Positions 7,396-13,136 of a DNA stretch of 13,136 bases are shown here, in pieces. The notes under the pieces were generated by a model. That model was not told the origin of the DNA. It saw only the letters and a list, made by a program, of their open reading frames with translations, and did no database searches. This stretch comes from Chloroflexota bacterium. Lineage in GTDB: Bacteria > Chloroflexota > Anaerolineae > Aggregatilineales > UBA2796. Made by a program: the position numbers and the translations under genes. Position 1 is the stretch's first letter. Each line of letters opens with the position of its first letter. The stretch is from assembly GCA_003695215.1 (NCBI GenBank), contig RFIM01000296.1, forward strand, positions 1-13,136. Reading direction: 5' to 3'.

Positions 7396-7424
7396 TTGAC
7401 TCCGCCTTAGAGCTATGTTAAGAT
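7396..7424 (+). promoter_or_regulatory. sigma-70-type promoter of the infC operon
   Basis: TTGACT (7396-7401), a 17-base spacer, then TAAGAT (7419-7424). This is the best -35/-10 pair in the window. Transcription should begin near 7431, 65 bases before the proposed AUC start of infC. The ATG at 7415 lies inside this promoter and so would not be in the mRNA. The promoter also separates the operon from the upstream RM genes. Confidence 0.65.
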
Positions 7425-7495
7425 TAGGGCGCACATGGCACAGCAGCGCCGTGTGTGGCCGTCAGAGTTTGCCAGGAAAGGTTAAGGTAGTCAGT

Positions 7496-8047
7496 ATCAG
7501 CAGCGAAGAGTATCGCGTCAACGAGCAGATTCGCGGTGTGAGCCGTGTGCGCCTTGTGGTGCAAGGCGAGAACGGGAAGAGCGAGAATCTCGGCGTGAAG
7601 ACGTTCCGCGAGGCCATGGAGATCGCTCAGCAGCGCGGCTTGGACTTAGTCGAGGTGGCGCCGAACGAAGATCCGCCAGTGTGCCGCGTCATGGATTATA
7701 GCAAATTCCTTTATGAGCGCTCCAAGAAGGAACGCGAGGCACGCAAGGCGCAAAAGACTATTGAAGTCAAGGAAATTCAGCTTCAGCTCAAGATCAACGA
7801 ATTTCACCTGGGCTTCAAGATCAAGGATGCGCGCCGTTGGCTGAGCGAAGGGATGAAGGTGCGCGTGCGCGTCAAGTTCATCGGGCGCGAGATCACCTAC
7901 CCTGAGCTAGGACGCCAAATGCTGGACACCGTGATCGAAGCCCTGCAGGATGTGGCGCAGGTCGAGCAGCCACCGACGCTTGATGGTCGCTCTATGCTGA
8001 TGGTGCTGGCGCCGCTGACCAACAAAGATAAGAAGAAGCAGCAGTAG
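7496..8047 (+). CDS. infC: translation initiation factor IF-3, likely AUC start
   Basis: IF-3 binds the 30S subunit, prevents premature 50S joining and checks the start codon and initiator tRNA. The N-domain (YRVNEQIR, GLDLVEVAPNEDPPVCRVMDYSKFLYE), a lysine-rich helical linker and the C-domain (VKEIQLQLKINEFHL to the end) are complete. From the ATG at 7415 the protein would be 210 residues with 27 non-conserved residues in front; starting at ATC 7496 gives 183, close to the usual length of about 170-180. AAGG (7484-7487) stands 8 bases before that ATC, and the promoter places transcription start after the ATG. Rare starts (AUU in E. coli, AUC in Myxococcus) are a known IF-3 feature that lets the factor repress its own translation. 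The alternative in-frame starts GTG 7451 and TTG 7469 lack a Shine-Dalgarno site. It heads infC-rpmI-rplT. Confidence 0.9.
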   Translation: MSSEEYRVNEQIRGVSRVRLVVQGENGKSENLGVKTFREAMEIAQQRGLDLVEVAPNEDPPVCRVMDYSKFLYERSKKEREARKAQKTIEVKEIQLQLKINEFHLGFKIKDARRWLSEGMKVRVRVKFIGREITYPELGRQMLDTVIEALQDVAQVEQPPTLDGRSMLMVLAPLTNKDKKKQQ

Positions 8048-8088
8048 CGCCTGTGGGCTACGCGCCGCCAATTCAGAGTGTATCCGCT

Positions 8089-8109
8089 GCACCGCGCCTG
8101 AAGCGGTGC
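8089..8109 (+). promoter_or_regulatory. hairpin in the infC-rpmI gap, possible L20 leader element
   Basis: GCACCGC (8089-8095), a 7-base loop, GCGGTGC (8103-8109): a perfect 7-bp GC-rich stem 24 bases before the rpmI GTG. No T-tract follows. In E. coli and Bacillus, ribosomal protein L20 represses this operon by binding RNA structure near rpmI or in the leader, so a regulatory role is plausible but not shown here. Confidence 0.3.
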
Positions 8110-8133
8110 TGTGCTGTTCAGGGAGTAGTGACT

Positions 8134-8370
8134 GTGGCAAAGAAGTACAAGCTCAAGACGCATAAAGCCACTGCCAAGCGCTTCCGCGTGACGGGCTCGG
8201 GCTTGCTGTTGCGCACCAAAGGCGGCAAAAGCCATCTGCGGCGGCGCACAGCCAAGCGCACTAAGCGTCTTTTCCAGCGCATGATCGCCGTTGCTAGGGC
8301 CGATGCGCGCCGTGTGCATCGCCTTGCGCCTTATCTCCGCCGCCATAAAGCCAATCCGCCGCGCGGCTGA
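8134..8370 (+). CDS. rpmI: 50S ribosomal protein bL35
   Basis: A very basic 78-residue protein of the large ribosomal subunit. It begins VAKKYKLKTHKATAKRF, the diagnostic bL35 signature, followed by TGSGLLLRTKGGKSH and an arginine/lysine-rich tail. The GTG at 8134 is chosen because it gives exactly the conserved start and GGGAG (8121-8125) lies 8 bases upstream; an ATG at 8053 in the same frame would add 27 unrelated residues. bL35 usually has about 65 residues and ends near a Leu-Pro-Tyr-like motif; here LAPY is followed by LRRHKANPPRG, a short basic extension. It lies between infC (86-base gap with a hairpin) and rplT (21-base gap). Confidence 0.93.
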   Translation: MAKKYKLKTHKATAKRFRVTGSGLLLRTKGGKSHLRRRTAKRTKRLFQRMIAVARADARRVHRLAPYLRRHKANPPRG

Positions 8371-8391
8371 TCCAAAAGTCAGGAGTTTCGG

Positions 8392-8742
8392 ATGTCTCGC
8401 ACTAAGGGCGGCTACGTCACACGCCGCAGCCATAAAAAAGTCCTGAAATTGACCAAAGGGCAACGCGGCAGCAAACACCTGCTCTTCCGCCGCGCTAACG
8501 AGGCGATGATGAAGAGCCTGTGGTACGCCTACCGCGATCGCCGTCAGCGGCGCCGCCAATTGCGCCAACTGTGGATTGCGCGCATCAACGCTGCAGCGCG
8601 CGCTAATGGTATCAAATACAGCCGTCTGATCCATGCGCTCAAGCAGGCGAATATCGCCTTAGATCGCAAGATTTTGGCGGATATCGCTGTGCGCGATGCG
8701 GCAACCTTTAGCGCGATCGTCAGCGCGGCGCAGAGCGCTTGA
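8392..8742 (+). CDS. rplT: 50S ribosomal protein bL20
   Basis: A 116-residue basic protein of the large subunit, needed early in 50S assembly. It has the usual length and is typical throughout: a basic N-terminal extension (SRTKGGYVTRRSHKKVLKLTKGQRGSK), the helix WYAYRDRRQRRRQLRQLWIARINAA and the globular end (GIKYSRLIHALKQANIALDRKILADIA). AGGAG (8381-8385) lies 6 bases before the ATG. It is co-transcribed with infC and rpmI and, by analogy with studied bacteria, may repress the operon through RNA binding. Confidence 0.96.
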   Translation: MSRTKGGYVTRRSHKKVLKLTKGQRGSKHLLFRRANEAMMKSLWYAYRDRRQRRRQLRQLWIARINAAARANGIKYSRLIHALKQANIALDRKILADIAVRDAATFSAIVSAAQSA

Positions 8743-8772
8743 GTCCAGGCGCCTGCACGGCGCCACGCGCTG

Positions 8773-9564
8773 GTGTCTCTCCCGCTGATCACAAGCATCC
8801 ACAATCCACGTGTGAAGCTGGTGCGCGCCTTGCAAACGCAAGGCAAGGCGCGCCGCGCCACAGGCCAGATCGTCCTGGAAGGCGTTCGGCTGCTCTCAGA
8901 GGCTTTGGCAGCAGGCGCACGCCCGCACTTCGCCCTTCACACGCTGCCTTTTGCCCAAAGCGCCGCTGCAGCCGACCTGCTGACTGAGCTGCAGGCGCAG
9001 GGCGTGCCGTGCCTGCCCGTGACCGACTCAGTCATGGCGCACGCGGCACAAACACAGACGCCACAGGGCATCTTGGCAGTTTTGCCTATGCCTGTCTTGC
9101 CTTTTCCAAACGCGCCGAGCTTGCTGCTAGCCCTGGATGGGCTGGCTGAAGCGGGCAATCTCGGCACGGTGCTGCGCAGCGCTGCAGCTGCGGGCGTCGA
9201 GGGCGTTTTGCTCCTGCCCAATTGTGTCGATCCCTTCAATCCGAAGGCGCTGCGCGCTGCGATGGGCGCGCACTTCCGCATCCCGATCCAGCACAGCACC
9301 TGGCCGCAGATTGCCGCTGAATGGCCCGACTTGCCCTTCTACCTGGCCGATCCAGCCGCTGAGATGCCCTACGACGCTGTGGATTGGCGTCGGCCCGCGG
9401 CGCTGATCATCGGCGGCGAGGCGCATGGCGCCAGTGCAGCGGCGCGCCAACAGGCTGCACAAGCCATTGCCATTCCTATGGCCAACGCCGCTGAATCGCT
9501 CAACGCCGCCGCTGCGGCAGCCGTGATCCTGTTCGAGGCGCAACGCCAACGTCGGCGCGGCTAA
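8773..9564 (+). CDS. TrmH/SpoU-family RNA 2'-O-ribose methyltransferase
   Basis: This 263-residue SPOUT-class enzyme methylates a ribose 2'-hydroxyl in rRNA or tRNA with S-adenosylmethionine. Residues about 1-100 form the substrate-binding domain (SLPLITSIHNPRVK, VLEGVRLLSEAL). The catalytic domain has motif 1 (GNLGTVLRSAAAAG, Asn129 and Arg135), motif 2 (IIGGEAHG, Glu216) and motif 3 (IPMANAAESLN, Glu241 to Asn244), the trefoil-knot SAM site. It resembles the RlmB/TsnR-like group commonly encoded just after rplT; the exact nucleotide target cannot be read. The start is GTG at 8773, 30 bases after the rplT stop. No clear Shine-Dalgarno site is seen, only GC-rich inverted sequence (CAGGCGCCTG at 8746-8755), so its translation may be weak or coupled to rplT. 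No other in-frame start fits the family N-terminus better. Confidence 0.88.
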   Translation: MSLPLITSIHNPRVKLVRALQTQGKARRATGQIVLEGVRLLSEALAAGARPHFALHTLPFAQSAAAADLLTELQAQGVPCLPVTDSVMAHAAQTQTPQGILAVLPMPVLPFPNAPSLLLALDGLAEAGNLGTVLRSAAAAGVEGVLLLPNCVDPFNPKALRAAMGAHFRIPIQHSTWPQIAAEWPDLPFYLADPAAEMPYDAVDWRRPAALIIGGEAHGASAAARQQAAQAIAIPMANAAESLNAAAAAAVILFEAQRQRRRG

Positions 9565-9595
9565 GTTTGCCTTCAGAATCAAGCGCACTGCGCTG

Positions 9596-9604
9596 TGCTA
9601 CAAT
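9596..9604 (+). promoter_or_regulatory. extended -10 promoter of the beta-propeller operon
   Basis: TGCTACAAT is an extended -10 element (TG, one base, TACAAT). A short inverted repeat, AGCGC-ACT-GCGCT (9582-9594), lies just upstream at the spacer and might bind a regulator. No -35 at normal spacing is visible. Transcription would begin near 9611, 28 bases before the ATG at 9639. Confidence 0.45.
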
Positions 9605-9638
9605 CAAGGGCAGTGTTGATGATGACGATCGGCCAAGA

Positions 9639-11636
9639 ATGTACCTGTACCGCTTCAATTTCCGTCCATTTTGGCTGACGGCGCTAGCGCTCTGCTTGGG
9701 CATGAGCGCGCTCGTCGGCGGCACTGTCCTCTCGGCGCGTAGCGCGCCTGATGCCTTCGCCTGCTTGCGCATCGGCGGCAACATGCCCGCGCGCGATTGG
9801 CTGCTGGACTTCAACAGCGGCGTCTTGACTGCAGATGCGCGCCCGCTGACTGATCCGTTCAGCTACGCACCACAAAATACCTGGACTTCGCCTGATGGAC
9901 GTTACATTGCCTACACCTTGCCTGATCGCAGCCTGACGCGGCGTTTCACGCTCTACGTGCAGCCGAACAGCGGCGCTATCGCGCCGCAAGCGGCGCGCGC
10001 TATGGTCAGCGATTCGATCGTCAACGCCGTCTCGTGGTCGCCTGATGGCGCACGCTTGCTGTATCTGTACCGCGATGCCAATAACGTGCCGCACTTTGGC
10101 TTGGCCAGCGCTGATGGCAGCAATGCGCGCCTTGTGCGCCTGAACACGCCGCGCGCCAACGAGATCGCCTTCTTCGGCTGGAGCGCCAATGGCGCGCACT
10201 TCGCCATTGGCACCACAGAAACTTTCGGGCGCGTTCTAACCTATTACGAGAGCAGCTCGCTGCGCGCCAAGACCTTTCCGTTGATCGCGATCCTGCCATA
10301 TGTCGAGAATGCAGTCTGGGCTGAGAGCGGCCAGCGGCACGCCTACTTGCGCACGGATCAGGTCGGGCGGACGCGCTTAGTCGTCGCCCTGCTGGACTCA
10401 CCTGTCTATGGCGGCGAGGAGCTCAGCCTTGAGATGCCTTTTTTGCGCAACGCGCGCTTGTTCTGGTCGCCTGATGGCAATTACCTGGCCTTGCGCTACA
10501 ACGACGAGAATCTGAACTGGCAGCTGATCGTCTACGCCATTGCGCCGCGCAGTTTTCAACCGCGCCCGATCGCTCAATTCACGCAAGGCGGACGTTTGCT
10601 CTTCCCTGCTAGCGCCGCTTGGAGCGCCGATAGCAGCACGCTGACTTACTTCCGCGAGCGGCGCGGCGGGCGCGATTTGGTGGCCTTCCGCCTTGCCACA
10701 GGCCAGAGCGAGGTGCTGGTCGAGCGCGTGATGTTGGCGCAACAAAACGATTTCCTCTGGGCGATTGAGAACAGCACGCGCCCGACTCGGCGCGCTGCAG
10801 TGCCGTTCATCGATGAGCGCGGCCAGATCGGCGTGGATTTGATGAATCTAGATGGCTCGGAGCGCGTGCCGCTGGTGCGCGGCGCCACAGATGTGGAAAA
10901 TGTGTTGTGGTCGCCTGATGGCAGCTTGGCGCTGATCAAATGGCAACGGCGCGAGTTCCTGAACAGCGCACACTTCTTGACTTGGGCGCGCACTGACGGC
11001 ACAGCACAACGGACCATCAACGCTGAGGAGTTTGCGCTCGATCAGGTGCTGTGGCTGCGCGAAGGCGGGCAATTCAGCGGCAAGCTGGTCTACACTTACA
11101 CAGCCCTGACGCGCTATGGCGTCGAGCTGCTCGATCTGAAGACGGGCGTGCGGCGCACTTTGGCGCGCAACCTGACCAAAGCGCAGTCGCTTGCGTTCGA
11201 TTCAGCGGCGCGGCTTTTGCAGTTCTGGTGGCTGGACGGTCAGCGTGGCGGCGTGGACGGCTTCAGCCTAGATGGCGTGCGGCGCTATCGTTATCGCTCG
11301 CCAAGCGGCAGCATCGATACGCCACAGTTGGCGCGCTCGCCTGATGGGCGATATGCGGCGATGTACGTGCGCATCAGCGGCAGCCCAGCCTTGCAAGTGG
11401 TTGCTGAGGGCGATCAGGGCGAAGGGCGCGTCATTTGGGTCGGCAAGCAGCCGATGCCACCGCCGCTCTGGTCGGCTGATGGCGAGCGCTTCGCAGCCTT
11501 TGTGAGCCTGAACAACTCCGGCCTGTTCGGCGTGTTCAGCGTGGAAGTCTATGCCAAAGATGGCGAGCTGCTGTACACTTATCCACAAGTGCCGCTGCGC
11601 TCAGTCAGCGAGGCGCTGTGGACGCGCTGTGAGTGA
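9639..11636 (+). CDS. membrane-anchored beta-propeller protein (TolB/PD40-like repeats), unknown function
   Basis: 665 residues. A short N-terminus is followed by one hydrophobic segment at about 11-31 (FWLTALALCLGMSALVGGTVL), so the rest should lie outside the cytoplasmic membrane. It then shows recurrent propeller-blade motifs: SPDG with Ser at 84, 134, 277, 425 and 567, and variants WSANG, WSADSS and WSADG, each followed by a hydrophobic strand as in TolB/WD40-like folds. At least eight such units suggest one large or two small propellers. No catalytic motif, such as the peptidase triad found in some TolB-fused enzymes, is visible. A Cys follows the hydrophobic segment (AFACL, Cys42), as in its neighbour; it is not a proper lipobox. 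I chose the ATG at 9639 over the in-frame TTG at 9567 because the extended -10 lies between them; the ribosome binding site is weak. A binding or scaffolding role is a guess. Confidence 0.75.
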   Translation: MYLYRFNFRPFWLTALALCLGMSALVGGTVLSARSAPDAFACLRIGGNMPARDWLLDFNSGVLTADARPLTDPFSYAPQNTWTSPDGRYIAYTLPDRSLTRRFTLYVQPNSGAIAPQAARAMVSDSIVNAVSWSPDGARLLYLYRDANNVPHFGLASADGSNARLVRLNTPRANEIAFFGWSANGAHFAIGTTETFGRVLTYYESSSLRAKTFPLIAILPYVENAVWAESGQRHAYLRTDQVGRTRLVVALLDSPVYGGEELSLEMPFLRNARLFWSPDGNYLALRYNDENLNWQLIVYAIAPRSFQPRPIAQFTQGGRLLFPASAAWSADSSTLTYFRERRGGRDLVAFRLATGQSEVLVERVMLAQQNDFLWAIENSTRPTRRAAVPFIDERGQIGVDLMNLDGSERVPLVRGATDVENVLWSPDGSLALIKWQRREFLNSAHFLTWARTDGTAQRTINAEEFALDQVLWLREGGQFSGKLVYTYTALTRYGVELLDLKTGVRRTLARNLTKAQSLAFDSAARLLQFWWLDGQRGGVDGFSLDGVRRYRYRSPSGSIDTPQLARSPDGRYAAMYVRISGSPALQVVAEGDQGEGRVIWVGKQPMPPPLWSADGERFAAFVSLNNSGLFGVFSVEVYAKDGELLYTYPQVPLRSVSEALWTRCE

Positions 11637-11998
11637 CGACTTATGCGGACTTTGATCTGGCGGCTGCGCGCCCTGTTGGCGATAGGCATCCTGGCGGCGC
11701 TTCTTCTGCCGAGCCTGTTCCTGGCAGTCTTGGCAGGGCGCTCAGGCCAGGCTCACGGCTGCTTGGCATTCACTAGCGCGCAAGGCGCACACTTGCTAGA
11801 CGTCGGCTCGGGCGTTGCGCTGCCTCAGCGCCAAATGACGCCGCAGCTCGGCGGGCGCCCGATTGCCTACAGCGCTCATTGGCTCGTTTTTCCGCAACTT
11901 GAGCGCTCTCAGCTGCGCTTCAGGCGCATCGCTGATGGGCAAGAATACACCCTGCCAGTCGAAGGCGATATGTATTACATGGATTGGTCGCCTGATGG
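9888..11998 (+). repeat. six copies of the 11-mer TCGCCTGATGG encoding SPDG blade motifs
   Basis: Exact copies start at 9888, 10038, 10467, 10911, 11337 (first propeller gene) and 11988 (second gene), all in frame as Ser-Pro-Asp-Gly. The identical codon choice in each copy points to blade duplication or strong codon preference. This is coding repetition, not a mobile or regulatory repeat. Confidence 0.7.
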
Positions 11999-13136
11999 AC
12001 GCTGGTTCGGCTATTTGTGGCGCACAAAGCCTGGCCAGGTGCCGACGCTGACGCTGATAGATTTTCAGCCCAGTGCTTCAGGCGCACCGACGCTGAGCCG
12101 CCACGATATCCCAGAAGCAGGCTACTATTGGCGTTGGTCGCCACGAGGCAACTTGGTATTTCTCAACCGCGACTATCTGGCTCAGCCACACTTCGCCATC
12201 TTCTCTGTGAGCGCCAATCGGCTGCAACTTTTCCCTTATAGCGATACGCTCAGCGGCGATCAGTGGCTGCTGGACGGCGACGAGCGGCAGTTCGCCTATC
12301 TCACCAGTCAAGGTGGCAGCAACGTACAGCTGTACATCGCCGATCTCGAGGCTGTGCGCGCCCGCTATCCGCTAGGCATTTCGCCCTATCAGATGCTGTG
12401 GTCGCCGCACAATCGCTATCTTGTGCTCATCTTGCAGGTCTTTCCGCGCTGGCAAATCGTGATCGTCGATGCCGAAGGCAATTTTCACGATGTGGCGCGC
12501 GTTGCACAGCGCGGCGATATGCTCGCCATGCCGCTCGTGCATTGGTCAGCCAAGGGCGAGACGCTCTACTACCTACAGGACGAAGGCGCTAGTCCGCTAG
12601 ATTGGCATTGGATCGGCTATCAAGTGGCAGCGCGCAGCTACCGTCGGATTGTGCCCAATGTGGTCAAGCGCCCGTATTTCTCGCCACAAGACGCGCAGCA
12701 GCTCGTCTTGATCCAAGAACAAGCGGGCAAGCGCAATGCCATCCTGATGCAGCTAAGCGGCGATCGGCGCGTGACATTGGCTGAGGCAGCTGAGGACATG
12801 GGCGATCCGTATTGGTCGCGCGATGGCAAATACGTGGCCCTAGTGTGGGCGACGGGCACAGGCGCGCGGCGCGTCTTGCGGCTGACTGTGGTCAACGCTG
12901 AGACGGGCCAGGCGCGAACGCTGAGTGACGGCTTGTGGGATGCGCGCGATCTGCGCTGGCTGGCAGGCAGCACGAGTTTGTTCTTCGTGGCAGAGCGCGA
13001 CAATGGGCGCGGTCAGCCGACATACAGCGCAGAGCTATTGGTGCCGCAAACAGGCGAACAGCGCATCCTGAGCGCCGATAAGACGCTCATCGGCACGGTC
13101 TTGTGGCAGGGCAATGACGTCGAATTTTGGTGGCGC
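11643..13136 (+). CDS. second beta-propeller membrane protein, paralogous, 3'-truncated by window end
   Basis: The frame is open from ATG 11643 to the last base, 498 codons without a stop, so the C-terminus lies outside the window. A basic start (MRTLIWRLRA) and a hydrophobic segment at about 11-31 form a signal anchor; the remainder would be extracytoplasmic. The motif HGCL (Cys40) matches ACL (Cys42) of the upstream protein. Blade motifs include MDWSPDGRW (Ser116), WRWSPRGN, LWSPHNRY, WSAKGE and YWSRDGKY, as in TolB/PD40-type propellers. It begins 6 bases after the upstream stop, with only a weak GAG before the start, so translational coupling is likely. The two genes are probably a duplication that has diverged strongly. 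No enzymatic motif is seen and I cannot assign a function. Confidence 0.75.
   Translation, partial: MRTLIWRLRALLAIGILAALLLPSLFLAVLAGRSGQAHGCLAFTSAQGAHLLDVGSGVALPQRQMTPQLGGRPIAYSAHWLVFPQLERSQLRFRRIADGQEYTLPVEGDMYYMDWSPDGRWFGYLWRTKPGQVPTLTLIDFQPSASGAPTLSRHDIPEAGYYWRWSPRGNLVFLNRDYLAQPHFAIFSVSANRLQLFPYSDTLSGDQWLLDGDERQFAYLTSQGGSNVQLYIADLEAVRARYPLGISPYQMLWSPHNRYLVLILQVFPRWQIVIVDAEGNFHDVARVAQRGDMLAMPLVHWSAKGETLYYLQDEGASPLDWHWIGYQVAARSYRRIVPNVVKRPYFSPQDAQQLVLIQEQAGKRNAILMQLSGDRRVTLAEAAEDMGDPYWSRDGKYVALVWATGTGARRVLRLTVVNAETGQARTLSDGLWDARDLRWLAGSTSLFFVAERDNGRGQPTYSAELLVPQTGEQRILSADKTLIGTVLWQGNDVEFWWR

Noticed and set aside
7415..7495. Using ATG 7415 as the infC start
   Set aside because: It lies inside the -35/-10 promoter and would add 27 non-conserved residues; no Shine-Dalgarno site precedes it.
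9567..9638. Using TTG 9567 as the start of the first propeller protein
   Set aside because: The extended -10 at 9596-9604 lies downstream of it, and the added residues are charged and precede the signal segment.
9888..11998. TCGCCTGATGG copies as a CRISPR-like or regulatory repeat
   Set aside because: Spacing is irregular, all copies are in frame and encode the same blade motif.

Overview
The window is a moderately high-GC bacterial chromosome segment. It is very rich in GCGC-type words and poor in CCGG. The ArgRS, IF3 and ribosomal protein sequences, the SPDG-rich beta-propeller exoproteins and the base composition suggest Chloroflexota (an Anaerolineae-like lineage), but no rRNA is present and this assignment is tentative.

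Layout. (1) 69-1505 (+): a rhamnulokinase behind a TATAAT promoter at the window edge. (2) 1511-3928 (-): a ten-helix P-type cation ATPase of the CtpE/MgtA-like type. It converges on rhaB with only 5 bases between the stops, and a perfect 8-bp hairpin sits at the junction. (3) 4055-5761 (-): arginyl-tRNA synthetase with a GTG start and a strongly non-canonical HIGH motif. (4) 5913-7372 (+): a compact restriction-modification module made of a beta-class DNA methyltransferase and an overlapping winged-helix/HNH endonuclease. It is inserted between argS and infC and is poorer in GCGC than its surroundings. (5) 7496-9564 (+): the translation operon infC-rpmI-rplT followed by a TrmH-family rRNA/tRNA 2'-O-methyltransferase. 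IF3 appears to start at AUC, because the only upstream ATG lies inside its promoter. (6) 9639-13136 (+): two adjacent paralogous membrane-anchored beta-propeller proteins of unknown function. The second runs off the end of the window.

The housekeeping part (argS, infC-rpmI-rplT, trmH) is a translation neighbourhood. The RM pair is the clearest accessory insertion. The propeller pair is the least understood part, and its job cannot be named from sequence alone. There is no gene-free stretch longer than 300 bases: the larger gaps (3929-4054, 5762-5912, 7373-7495) hold the promoters and hairpins listed. I see no tRNA, rRNA, CRISPR array, insertion sequence or attachment site.
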